Of a stretch of 64,000 bases of DNA, positions 1 to 7,845 are shown piece after piece. The position numbers and the translations under genes are program-made. Positions within the stretch are counted from its first letter, which is position 1; each line of letters starts with the position of its first letter. The stretch is from Piscicoccus intestinalis NBRC 104926 (lineage in GTDB: Bacteria; Actinomycetota; Actinomycetes; Actinomycetales; Dermatophilaceae), in NCBI RefSeq assembly GCF_001515525.1, contig NZ_BCNQ01000015.1, forward strand, positions 1 to 64,000, given 5' to 3'. The notes beneath the pieces were generated by a model. It had not been told where the DNA came from, made no database searches, and saw only the letters and a list, made by a program, of their open reading frames with translations.

Positions 1-241
1 GCACTTCACCCCGACCTCCGCGTCCTGGCTCAACCTCGTCGAACGCTGGTTCGCCGAGCTGACCCGCCGCAAACTCCAACGCTCGACCCACCGATCCGTC
101 GTCGACCTCGAACGCGACATCGTCGCCTGGACCCAAGGCTGGAATGAGAACCCCCGACCCTTCGTGTGGACCAAGACCGCCGACCAGATCCTCGAAACCC
201 TCGCCGGCTACTGCCAACGAATTAACGCCTCACGACACTAG
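1..241 (+). mobile_element. IS630-family transposase, 3' fragment
   Basis: The reading frame from base 2 to the TAG at 239-241 encodes the last 79 residues of a DDE transposase. It contains the motif TSASWLNLVERWF, which in IS630 transposases carries the final catalytic Glu, and ends in a typical tail (YCQRINASRH). The rest of the element lies before the window. No terminal inverted repeat follows the stop: the frame of a TetR gene begins almost at once, so the right end of the element looks deleted or fused to host DNA. IS630 elements normally target TA; a TA is present at the junction, but no target duplication can be assessed here. Confidence 0.85.
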
Positions 242-773
242 TTCGCGGGAGCGAATCGTCGCAGCGGCACTCGAGCACGCCGCCTCCCAGGGAGATGCAG
301 ACGTCAGTCTCGCCGCGTATGCGAAGGCGGCTGGGGTCACGAAACAGGGCTTGATTTATCACTTCCCGTCGAAACCTGCGCTGCGCGCCGCGACGCTCGA
401 CGCCGTGTTCTACCGCTGGGAGACGGCAATGGTCGAAACCCTGGGAAAGCCCCTGCGGGACGTCACCACGGGACAACGGATTCGCGCCCACGCGGCCGTC
501 GCGGCACGCGGCGAAGTTGTCGCCGGGGAACGGTCGCTGTTCGCACAGCTGACGCTCACCGGAGAGGGCAACGACGACCACGCACGTTGGACAGAGCGCT
601 GGTTCAGCCCCGATCCGGCGATGCCGTCCGTGGCGCGAGGGCGGGCACTCACCGCCTGGCTGGCCGCCAACAGCCTGTGGTCGGCACTCGCCACCGGCAA
701 ACGAGCTTTGAGCGAAGACGAAGTCACCGCAGTTCTCGAGACGATCTCGGAATTGACCACCCCGGACGCTTGA
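144..773 (+). CDS. TetR/AcrR-family regulator, N-terminus replaced at an IS junction
   Basis: A TetR DNA-binding domain starts at about base 250 (RERIVAAALEHAA) and includes the helix-turn-helix AAYAKAAGVTKQGLIYHFPSK; a ligand-binding domain follows to the stop. The only in-frame ATG (144) lies inside the transposase fragment in another frame, and no ATG, GTG or TTG occurs in frame between it and the TetR domain. The native start was therefore probably lost when the IS arrived. The protein may now be made with about 33 foreign N-terminal residues or not at all. No obvious target gene is adjacent; the next gene converges on it. The family represses transcription by ligand-controlled DNA binding; the ligand is unknown. 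Confidence 0.7.
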   Translation: MRTPDPSCGPRPPTRSSKPSPATANELTPHDTSSRERIVAAALEHAASQGDADVSLAAYAKAAGVTKQGLIYHFPSKPALRAATLDAVFYRWETAMVETLGKPLRDVTTGQRIRAHAAVAARGEVVAGERSLFAQLTLTGEGNDDHARWTERWFSPDPAMPSVARGRALTAWLAANSLWSALATGKRALSEDEVTAVLETISELTTPDA

Positions 774-926
774 GCCATGCCGAGGTAATGGCCGATACCG
801 CCACCACGGCGCCGGACACGTGTTTCGCTGAATTCTTCTCTGCGCTCACCACGGTCGCGCAGACGGGGACTACCGAATCTCGACCGGATCGCGCTCTCAT
901 ATGGGTCTCAACGTGGATGTTGATGG

Positions 927-1658
927 TCAGCCCTGGTAGAGCCAGATCCAGTTGCCGTCGGGATCAGTGACCGCACTGGTGCGCGGCATACCTTCACCTT
1001 CCGTGGCCGGCAATTCTTCGCTTGCCCCGGCCGCCAGGGCTTGTTGGTGGGTGGCGTCGAGGTCAGGCACAAGCAGGCCGAAGGTGCTGCGGCCGGGGTG
1101 GTCGAAGTCGGTTTCGTCGACGAGGATCAGCAAGAAAAAGCCTGGTTGCCCGTAGTCGCCGAACTGAAACCCGCCGTAGTCGCCGGCGTCGGTGTGGCGA
1201 ATCACCCGCTCGGCGAGTCCGAAGGCAGCCTCGTAGAAATGCTGCGCCCGGTCCTTGTCGGCGACACCGATCTTGAGTTGGACCGGCGCGGCAGTCGTCG
1301 TGATGGTCGGCATGGGTACTCCTTCAGAGGCGTAGGTAGTGCACTGGGCGATCTGCTCGTCGAGATGCCGGCGGGTGCGGACCAGACGATCAGCGTGCGT
1401 CTCAAGCAATGCTCGCGCCTGGTCCGAGGAGGGGTCCGCGACGATGTCGCGCACCTCGTGGAGAGGAACGTCGAGCCAACGAAGATCGGCGATGAGCCGC
1501 GCCATGGTGAGCAGGTTGGCCGAATAGCGGCGGTAGCCGGTAACCGGATCGACCTCGGTCGGTTTGAGCAGGCCGACCGCGTCATAGTGACGCAGCGCAT
1601 GAACACTCAGCCCGGCGCGCCTGGCAAACGGCCCGACGTTGAGGAGATCGTCGCTCAT
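927..1658 (-). CDS. MerR regulator fused to a glyoxalase/VOC domain
   Basis: Residues 1-75 are a MerR winged HTH (VGPFARRAGLSVHALRHYDAVGLL, then a GYRRYS wing). Residues 75-115 form the usual dimerising helix. Residues 122-243 are a vicinal-oxygen-chelate (glyoxalase/bleomycin-resistance) domain ending TDPDGNWIWLYQG. MerR proteins sense ligands through the C-terminal domain; a VOC domain in that place suggests it binds a small hydrophobic or metabolite ligand rather than acting as an enzyme (inference). The start at 1658 is supported by a -10 box only 6 nt upstream, so the mRNA is probably leaderless. Its own promoter has the 19-bp spacer characteristic of MerR-activated genes, implying autoregulation. 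No separate target gene is visible. Confidence 0.85.
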   Translation of the reverse strand: MSDDLLNVGPFARRAGLSVHALRHYDAVGLLKPTEVDPVTGYRRYSANLLTMARLIADLRWLDVPLHEVRDIVADPSSDQARALLETHADRLVRTRRHLDEQIAQCTTYASEGVPMPTITTTAAPVQLKIGVADKDRAQHFYEAAFGLAERVIRHTDAGDYGGFQFGDYGQPGFFLLILVDETDFDHPGRSTFGLLVPDLDATHQQALAAGASEELPATEGEGMPRTSAVTDPDGNWIWLYQG

Positions 1659-1664
1659 TGATTC

Positions 1665-1695
1665 ATGGTCAGGCGTCGGGTAGCCCGAGAGTCAA
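1665..1695 (-). promoter_or_regulatory. MerR-type promoter with 19-bp spacer and dyad
   Basis: On the minus strand, -35 TTGACT (1695-1690) and -10 GACCAT (1670-1665) are separated by 19 bp. The spacer holds the perfect inverted repeat TCGGG-CTA-CCCGA (1688-1676). An over-long spacer with a centred dyad is the classic target that MerR proteins untwist to activate transcription. The ATG of the MerR-VOC gene follows the -10 by 6 nt. Confidence 0.65.
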
Positions 1696-1937
1696 CCCCT
1701 GCGGCCGGGAGCGCGAGCGTTGATGTCCGGTAGTCCGCACGTTTGGGCCACCGGCACCGACGAAGCTCGCCTCGGAGCAGACCGCATCGCCCTGCGCCTC
1801 ACGGTCCTCGACGCACAGATGAACGCCAGCGGCATCGAGAATGACCCGGACGTCTAGCCACGACACTCGCCAGCACGGACGGCGCCGATTGCAGAACTCA
1901 AACGCTGACGTCGTCGGCTTGATGAACGACCTTCTGG

Positions 1938-2011
1938 TGGACGTGAAGGGACTCGAACCCCTGACCTTTCGCGTGTGAAGCGAACGCTCTAACCAACTGA
2001 GCTACACGTCC
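1938..2011 (-). tRNA. tRNA-Val(CAC)
   Basis: The minus strand folds as a cloverleaf: acceptor GGACGTG/CACGTCC, D-arm AGCTCAGTTGGTTAGAGC, anticodon stem TTCGC/GCGAA around loop TTCACAC (anticodon CAC), and T-arm with loop TTCGAGT. The discriminator is A. CCA is not encoded. Confidence 0.95.
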
Positions 2012-2078
2012 GTGCGACCGTCACCATACCTGGTCACCGGCCCGGCTCCCAAGTCGGCGACAGGGTTGGCAGACCGGC

Positions 2079-2591
2079 TTACAGGGCGAGGTAGGTGCGC
2101 AGGAACGCGGCCGCCTCCGGCGGCACAAATCCGGGCAGGCCGGTGACCTTGAAGAGCACCCAGAAGCAGGCGGCGACGAACAGGCCGGTGGCTGCGGCGA
2201 CCGCGAGCCGCACCCCCATCGACTGGCGCATGATCCACTCGTTCCAGCGGTGCACGTGCCGGGCGACGAACCGGTGCATGCGTCGCGCCCAATGGAACTC
2301 GCTGGCGAGGATGCCGAAGCCGAGGAACACGATGAGCCAGCCCGGGCCGGGCAGCGGCACGAGCGCGAGCCCGACGATGACCACGCAGACGCCGAGCGTG
2401 CCGACGCCGATCCGGTACGCCTGATTCGTGGCGGGTCGTTCGCGCAGCCGGCGCCGCCAGGCCCAGTCGTGCCGATGGGGTCGCTCGGACGACGTCGCCC
2501 CCGACGCACTGTCCGATGCCTCCCCGGTCACCGCCTCGTCCACACCCCGGTCCCTTCGACGCCAGAGCCTCTCCGCACGCTCACGACTCAC
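2079..2591 (-). CDS. PGPGW-family (TIGR02611) membrane protein
   Basis: About 170 residues with an Arg-rich cytoplasmic N-terminus and three to four hydrophobic segments. The first membrane segments carry the family signature LVPLPGPGWLIVFLGFGILASEF, followed by the second conserved stretch (RRMHRFVARHVHRWNEW). These proteins are widespread in actinobacteria and have no known function. The start is the GTG at 2591, which places MVSRERAERLWRRR at the N-terminus; the frame is open further upstream but that part is not family-like. It stands alone between tRNA-Val and the divergent CapA gene. Confidence 0.75.
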   Translation of the reverse strand: MSRERAERLWRRRDRGVDEAVTGEASDSASGATSSERPHRHDWAWRRRLRERPATNQAYRIGVGTLGVCVVIVGLALVPLPGPGWLIVFLGFGILASEFHWARRMHRFVARHVHRWNEWIMRQSMGVRLAVAAATGLFVAACFWVLFKVTGLPGFVPPEAAAFLRTYLAL

Positions 2592-2756
2592 GATCCCACC
2601 CGACGCGACACGCCCGGATTCGAGCTGTCGCCATGTCCGATTCGAGTGCTTCTGACGCGCGCGTCCCGCACAACACCATTGTGTCCGGCCTGGCCAACGC
2701 CCGGGTAGATACAACAGTTCCGAGAAGGTGCTGATCAGCGACCTACACTCGCCGTC

Positions 2757-3932
2757 ATGGGGAACATCCGCAATTTTTTTGCGGTGTTCGTGACCGGCTG
2801 CACACTAATTTCCGGGTGCAGCTCGGGGGGGATTGCGAGCACAGCTCGATCCGGGACCTCCGACGCGTCCGCGTCGGCTCAGTCCGCATCAGCCACTACC
2901 GCCTCGACGACCTCGTCCGCCCGCGGTGGGCAGGCCAGCGCGCCGGCGGGTCCGGCCACCATCACCCTGGCATTCGCCGGGGACGTCCACTTCGAACGGC
3001 AGGTCGCGGCGCTGTTGAAGGACTCCTCGCGAGTCTGGCGCAACCGGCTCCCCGAGCTGCGCGACGCCGACTTCTCCCTCGTCAACCTCGAGACCGCGAT
3101 CACGACGCGCGGCCGCGCCGAACGCAAGCCGTACACCTTCCGCGCGCCGCCCAAGGCCCTCGAGGTCCTCAAGTGGGCCGGCATCGACGCGGTGAGCATG
3201 GCCAACAACCACGCCGCCGACTTCGGCGCGGCCGGGGTGCAGGACACGCTCAAGGTCAAGGCCTCCAACGTCATGCCGATCGTCGGCTTCGGCGCCGACG
3301 ACACCCAGGCGTACGCGCCGCTGGAGGTCAACGTCAAGGGCGTCAAGGTCGGGGTGCTCGCCGCCTCCCAGGTCGCCGAGGAGACGGCCCGCAACTGGGC
3401 CGCCGGCCCGAACAAGCCGGGCATCGCCGTCGCCCTCGACCGCACCCGGCTGCGGGCCGCGGTGCAGGCCGCGGCCGCCAAGTACGACCTCGTCGTCGTC
3501 CAATTGCACTGGGGCACCGAGGGAACCACGTGCCCCAACGGCAACCAGGTGGAGACGGTCAAGGACCTGCGCGCCGCCGGCGCCGACGTCATCGTCGGCA
3601 CCCACGCGCACCGGCCGCTGGGGTCGGGCTGGTCGGGGCGCACGTTCGTCGGATACGGCACCGGCAACTTCGTCTGGTACAACACGAGCGCGAGCTCCCG
3701 GCCCTCCGGCGTGTTGACCCTCACGGTCGACGCCAAGGCCGCGAAGGCGCGCGGCCAGGCGACCGGCTCCGCCCGGCAGACCGCCCGGAGCCTCGTCACG
3801 AGCTACACATGGTCGCCGAAATACATTTCGGGCCAAGGTGTTCCGCAGAACCCGACGGCCGGTGTGCGCAAGGGGCTCGACTCCCGCAACCGGGCGGCGA
3901 TCAGCTGCTCCAAGCTGGCCCAGAAGCCCTGA
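2757..3932 (+). CDS. CapA-family lipoprotein (poly-gamma-glutamate synthesis-like)
   Basis: A secretion signal with lipobox LISGC (residues 18-21) predicts a membrane-anchored lipoprotein. A Ser/Ala/Thr-rich linker to about residue 65 leads to a CapA (PGA_cap, calcineurin-like fold) domain. Its metal-site signatures are all visible: FAGDVHFER, VNLETAIT, SMANNHAADFG, LHWGTEG, VGTHAHRPLG and GYGTGNFVWYN. Family members occur in polyglutamate capsule systems and as orphan surface phosphoesterases; no capB or capC lies nearby, so the substrate is unknown. A -10 TACACT at 2744-2749 is 7 nt before the ATG, suggesting a leaderless mRNA. Confidence 0.85.
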   Translation: MGNIRNFFAVFVTGCTLISGCSSGGIASTARSGTSDASASAQSASATTASTTSSARGGQASAPAGPATITLAFAGDVHFERQVAALLKDSSRVWRNRLPELRDADFSLVNLETAITTRGRAERKPYTFRAPPKALEVLKWAGIDAVSMANNHAADFGAAGVQDTLKVKASNVMPIVGFGADDTQAYAPLEVNVKGVKVGVLAASQVAEETARNWAAGPNKPGIAVALDRTRLRAAVQAAAAKYDLVVVQLHWGTEGTTCPNGNQVETVKDLRAAGADVIVGTHAHRPLGSGWSGRTFVGYGTGNFVWYNTSASSRPSGVLTLTVDAKAAKARGQATGSARQTARSLVTSYTWSPKYISGQGVPQNPTAGVRKGLDSRNRAAISCSKLAQKP

Positions 3933-4028
3933 CGACACACCCGGCCTCACCTGGTACCAGACACCCGAATCGGCCCGGCGCACCACGCGCCGGGCCGATC
4001 CAGGTACCCGATGTCAGGTAGCCGACGG

Positions 4029-4256
4029 TCAGTTGCCGGCGATCCCCAGGCACTCGATGGCGCTGACCGTCACGGTGCGCGCGCCCTCGCGCGGCTCCCC
4101 CGCTTCGGCGGCGCTCCACAGCGAACCGCTGCGCACCCCGCGCAGCGCCGCGCTCAGGCTCGGTGCCGTGACCGTGTGCCACGTACCGCGGTCTTCGTGG
4201 GCCTCGGTGATGAGGACGCTGTAGCGACGTGCGGACTCGGCGGCCATGACGGACAT
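4029..4256 (-). CDS. Small hypothetical protein (75 aa)
   Basis: Not recognised. The reading frame starts at an ATG with a strong Shine-Dalgarno (AGGAGGGG, about 4265-4272, 8 nt upstream), which argues that it is a real gene. The protein (MSVMAAESARRYSVLITEAHEDRG...) is soluble, has no Cys-rich or membrane segment, and contains the phrase GTWHTVTAPSLSAALRGVR, which could form a short strand-helix unit. It converges on the CapA gene and lies just beyond the terminator of the tRNA cluster. Confidence 0.55.
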   Translation of the reverse strand: MSVMAAESARRYSVLITEAHEDRGTWHTVTAPSLSAALRGVRSGSLWSAAEAGEPREGARTVTVSAIECLGIAGN

Positions 4257-4475
4257 GAGTGTCTACCCCTCCTGGGTGGTGGTTTCGTTCCCTCCGTCTC
4301 CTTGTCGGTCGGTCGCCCGGGAACGTGAGCACCGCAACCCGCGCCGACTGTGGCGCCTCTCACGTGCCATCGACTGTGACAGCACGTGGGCGCCCGCCTC
4401 GGGCCGAGCTCCCCCCTCGGTATCCGCCCCGCGAATGCCTGCCGCGACGCAGGCGAACGGGTGCGGACATGACCA

Positions 4476-4503
4476 AACCCCCGGACGCTTGGGCCCGGGG
4501 GTT
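4476..4503 (-). terminator. Terminator after the tRNA cluster
   Basis: The inverted repeat AACCCCCGG / CCGGGGGTT with an 11-nt central segment lies 17 nt beyond the 3' end of tRNA-Val(GAC). On the minus strand it ends in a short TTT. It fits a factor-independent terminator of a GC-rich genome. Confidence 0.6.
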
Positions 4504-4519
4504 CGCTCTCTTGTGGTGG

Positions 4520-4594
4520 TGGGCGATACAGGACTTGAACCTGTGACCTCTTCCGTGTCAAGGAAGCGCGCTAGCCAGACTGCGCCAATCGCCC
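4520..4594 (-). tRNA. tRNA-Val(GAC)
   Basis: Minus-strand cloverleaf with acceptor GGGCGAT/ATCGCCC, anticodon stem CTTCC/GGAAG around TTGACAC (anticodon GAC), T-loop TTCAAGT and discriminator A. Last of three tRNAs in a Gly-Cys-Val run. Confidence 0.95.
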
Positions 4595-4627
4595 GCGGAG
4601 AGACACCCGCTGCGCAGGTGCTCATGG

Positions 4628-4698
4628 AGGTGGAGACGGGATTTGAACCCGTGTAGACGGCTTTGCAGGCCGCTGCCTCGCCTCTCGGCCACTCCACC
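4628..4698 (-). tRNA. tRNA-Cys(GCA)
   Basis: Acceptor GGTGGAG/CTCCACC, anticodon loop TGCAAAG (GCA), T-loop TTCAAAT. The discriminator is U, as required by cysteinyl-tRNA synthetase. Middle gene of the Gly-Cys-Val cluster. Confidence 0.95.
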
Positions 4699-4753
4699 GA
4701 GGAAGTTGGTCGACCTTCTCCGGCGTGTTGTCGAGGAAGGCCTCGTTCCTCCG

Positions 4754-4826
4754 AGCGGACGACGGGACTCGAACCCGCGACCCTCACCTTGGCAAGGTGA
4801 TGCTCTACCAACTGAGCCACGTCCGC
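4754..4826 (-). tRNA. tRNA-Gly(GCC)
   Basis: Acceptor GCGGACG/CGTCCGC, anticodon stem TCACC/GGTGA around TTGCCAA (GCC), T-loop TTCGAGT, discriminator U. First gene of the cluster; its promoter must lie just upstream on the minus strand. Confidence 0.95.
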
Positions 4827-5219
4827 ATGTGCTGTTACCGGCGCTGCAACGGCCCCGGCGTGCTGCACGACAGTAACCGATCCCGGCACCCGGATTCAAA
4901 CTCAGCGACGGCGAGTCCCAACCGACGGCCGGGCGCCGGCGCGCTCGTCGCGCGGCAGCCTCCGATCACAGCGCCTCGACCAGCGGAGACGGACTTTCGC
5001 GCACGGCCCGGACCGCCTCGTGAGGCCGACCCCGCGCGGCGGACGATAGGCTCGCGTCCTGTGACAACCCTGCAGAAACGACCCCGGCGCCGGTGAGAGG
5101 CGACGTTTTCGCCCCTCCGGCACACCCGGTGGCTCTGATGGGACGGCCACCGGCAGCCAAGGGGTCGGGCAGGTCCGTTCTGCTGCGTCGGCCCGGCCGA
5201 CACGACCACAGAAGGAATC
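4827..5219. other. Divergent intergenic region between tRNA cluster and glgX
   Basis: No gene is seen in these 393 bases. It must hold the tRNA promoter (minus) and the glgX promoter (plus). A plausible plus-strand -10 box is TAGGCT at 5047-5052 with no good -35. The glgX Shine-Dalgarno (AAGGAA) lies just before 5220. No riboswitch-like structure was recognised. Confidence 0.4.
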
Positions 5220-7763
5220 ATGGATATCTGGCCTGGCAAGGCATACCCGCTCGGCTCGACCTACGACGGGGCGGGCGTGAACTTCGCCCTCTTCTCCGAG
5301 GTCGCCGACCGGGTCGAGCTCTGCCTCATCGACGATGACAACACCGAGACGCGCCTCGAACTGACCGAGGTCGACGGTTACGTCTGGCACGGCTACGTGC
5401 CCAACCTGCAGCCCGGCCAGCGTTATGGCTACCGCGTGCACGGCCCCCACGAGCCGGCCGCCGGTCACCGCTGCAACCCGCACAAGCTGCTGCTCGACCC
5501 CTACGCCAAGGCGATCGACGGGCAGGTCGACAGCGACGAGGCCCTGTTCGGCTACAAGTTCGGCGACGTGGAGTCGTTCAACGACGCCGACAGCCTCGCG
5601 CACACGATGCTCTCCGTCGTCATCAACCCCTACTTCGACTGGGGCCACGATCGCCCGCCGCGGTACGAGTACCACGAGAGCGTCATCTACGAGGCCCACG
5701 TCAAGGGCCTGACGATGACCCACCCCGATGTGCCGGAGGAGATCCGCGGCACCTACGCCGCGATCGCGCACCCGGCGATCATCGAGCACCTGACCAACCT
5801 CGGCATCACGGCCATCGAACTGCTCCCCGTGCATCAGTTCGTGCAGGACACCCACCTTCAGGAGAAGGGGCTGTCGAACTATTGGGGCTACAACACGATC
5901 GGCTTCCTCGCGCCGCACAACGGCTACGCCGCCTACGGCAGCCGCGGCCAGCAGGTGCCCGAGTTCAAGTCGATGGTCAAGACGCTGCACGCCAACGGCA
6001 TCGAGGTCATCCTCGACGTCGTCTACAACCACACCGCCGAGGGCAACGAGTACGGCCCCACGATCGCGTTCCGCGGTCTCGACAACGCGGCCTACTACCG
6101 CCTCGTCGACGACGCCAAAGAGCACTACTACGACACGACGGGCACCGGCAACAGCCTGCTCATGCGCAACCCGCACGTGCTGCAGCTCATCATGGACTCC
6201 CTGCGCTACTGGGTCACCGAGATGCACGTCGACGGTTTCCGGTTCGACCTGGCCGCGACCCTGGCCCGCCAGTTCCACGAGGTCGACAAGCTGTCCGCGT
6301 TCTTCGACATCATCCAGCAGGACCCGGTGATCTCCCAGGTCAAGCTCATCGCCGAGCCCTGGGACCTCGGCGACGGCGGCTACCAGGTCGGCGGCTTCCC
6401 GCCCCTGTGGACCGAGTGGAACGGCCGTTACCGCGACACCGTGCGCGACTACTGGCGCGGGGAGGCGGCGGCGCTGTCCGAGTTCGCCTCGCGCCTGACC
6501 GGCTCCTCCGACTTGTACGCGCACTCGGGCCGGTGGCCGATCGCGTCGATCAACTTCATCATCGCCCACGACGGTTTCACGCTGCGCGACCTTGTCTCGT
6601 ACAACGAGAAACACAACGATGCCAATGGCGAGGGCGGCAACGACGGTGAGAGCCACAACCGGTCGTGGAACTGTGGCGCCGAGGGGCCGACCACCGACCC
6701 GACGATTCGCGAGCTGCGGTTGCGGCAGATCCGCAACTTCCTCGCCACGCTCATGGTCAGCCAGGGCGTGCCGATGATCGCCCACGGCGACGAGTTGGGA
6801 CGCACCCAGGGCGGCAACAACAACGTCTACTGCCAGGACAACGAGATCTCCTGGATCGACTGGAATCTCAGCCGCGAACAGCAGGACCTGCTGGAATTCG
6901 CGAGCCGCATCGTCGACCTGCGCAAGAATCACCCGGTGTTCCGGCGCCGCCGCTTTTTCCGCGGCAGCGCCGACCACGGCGGCATGTCCGACCTGCACGA
7001 CATCGTGTGGTTGCGGGTCGACGGCACCCCGATGGTCGAGGAGGACTGGAAGACCGGGTATGCCCGCACGCTGTCGCTGTTCCTCAACGGCGAGGCGATC
7101 CAGGAGGTCGGTCCGCGGGGTCAGCGCGTGCGCGACGACCACTTCATCCTCATGTTCAACGCCCACAGCGAGACCGTCGATCACGCGATCCCGTCGATGG
7201 TCGAGGGCTTCGAGTGGGTCGAGGTGGTCAACACCGCCCTCGACACCGGGGGTCCGCACCCCGAAAGCCAGCCCCACCAGGCCGGTGACATCGTCTCGGT
7301 GACCGGCCGGTCCGTGATCATCCTGCGCAGCCAGCCGTTGCCCGAGGACGAGTTCGCCGTCGACGAGAAGGACGAGCGCGCCGAGGTCGCGGCCATCGAG
7401 AGCGCTGCCCAGCGTCCGTCCCCGGAGCGCAAGGAGCGCAGCGCCGAGCGGACCGCCCGCGCGAGCCGGGGCCGCGGCGGCGGCAAGGGCAAGTCCGCCA
7501 AGAAGGCTGCCTCCTCCGCCGCGAAGACCGGCACCTCCGAGCAGCCTTCCGCCGGAGAACCGAAGCCCGAGGAGGCTGAGGTCGACTCCGCGGAGATCGC
7601 CGTCGCCGCCGAGCCGACACCGGTGGCCGAGGCCGCCGAGCGCAGCGAGGAGGGCACCATCGACGACTCTGTCGACTCCGGTGACTCTGTCGAGGAGCCC
7701 ACGGACTCCCAGGAGCACGTCGACGGAGCCGGCAGATCGGCCGAGGACGACCGCGAGGGCTGA
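5220..7763 (+). CDS. glgX: Glycogen debranching enzyme GlgX with acidic C-terminal tail
   Basis: Removes alpha-1,6 branches from phosphorylase-trimmed glycogen. An N-terminal CBM48-like domain (LGSTYDGAGVNFALFSE, HGYVPNLQPGQRYGYRVHGP) precedes a GH13 barrel. The catalytic motifs are HVDGFRFDLA (nucleophile near D343), IAEPWD (acid near E379) and NFIIAHDGFTLRDL. GlgX enzymes are usually about 700 residues. Here about 130 extra residues follow: a basic patch (RGRGGGKGKSAKKA), then a Glu/Asp-rich disordered stretch to the stop. An RBS, AAGGAA, precedes the ATG. The gene is monocistronic and converges on PPK2 with a shared terminator. Confidence 0.93.
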   Translation: MDIWPGKAYPLGSTYDGAGVNFALFSEVADRVELCLIDDDNTETRLELTEVDGYVWHGYVPNLQPGQRYGYRVHGPHEPAAGHRCNPHKLLLDPYAKAIDGQVDSDEALFGYKFGDVESFNDADSLAHTMLSVVINPYFDWGHDRPPRYEYHESVIYEAHVKGLTMTHPDVPEEIRGTYAAIAHPAIIEHLTNLGITAIELLPVHQFVQDTHLQEKGLSNYWGYNTIGFLAPHNGYAAYGSRGQQVPEFKSMVKTLHANGIEVILDVVYNHTAEGNEYGPTIAFRGLDNAAYYRLVDDAKEHYYDTTGTGNSLLMRNPHVLQLIMDSLRYWVTEMHVDGFRFDLAATLARQFHEVDKLSAFFDIIQQDPVISQVKLIAEPWDLGDGGYQVGGFPPLWTEWNGRYRDTVRDYWRGEAAALSEFASRLTGSSDLYAHSGRWPIASINFIIAHDGFTLRDLVSYNEKHNDANGEGGNDGESHNRSWNCGAEGPTTDPTIRELRLRQIRNFLATLMVSQGVPMIAHGDELGRTQGGNNNVYCQDNEISWIDWNLSREQQDLLEFASRIVDLRKNHPVFRRRRFFRGSADHGGMSDLHDIVWLRVDGTPMVEEDWKTGYARTLSLFLNGEAIQEVGPRGQRVRDDHFILMFNAHSETVDHAIPSMVEGFEWVEVVNTALDTGGPHPESQPHQAGDIVSVTGRSVIILRSQPLPEDEFAVDEKDERAEVAAIESAAQRPSPERKERSAERTARASRGRGGGKGKSAKKAASSAAKTGTSEQPSAGEPKPEEAEVDSAEIAVAAEPTPVAEAAERSEEGTIDDSVDSGDSVEEPTDSQEHVDGAGRSAEDDREG

Positions 7764-7785
7764 ACCACCGGGACCAGGTACGACG

Positions 7786-7827
7786 AGAACGGTGGATCTC
7801 ACACACCAGTGTCAGATCCACCGTTCT
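7786..7827. terminator. Bidirectional terminator between glgX and PPK2
   Basis: A perfect 14-bp inverted repeat, AGAACGGTGGATCT (7786-7799) and AGATCCACCGTTCT (7814-7827), with a 14-nt loop lies between two convergent genes. The loop contains a smaller ACAC/GTGT dyad. Confidence 0.8.
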
Positions 7828-7845
7828 TCGTGTCCGGGGCGGGGC

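Noticed and set aside
1669-1866. 65-codon minus-strand frame upstream of the MerR-VOC gene
   Set aside because: It covers the MerR promoter, has no RBS, and shows no recognisable domain. It may be a relic (contains LDVRVILDAAGVHLCVEDRE), but this cannot be supported.
4246-4656. Plus-strand frames running through the tRNA cluster
   Set aside because: They overlap three well-formed tRNA genes on the other strand and have no protein-like features.
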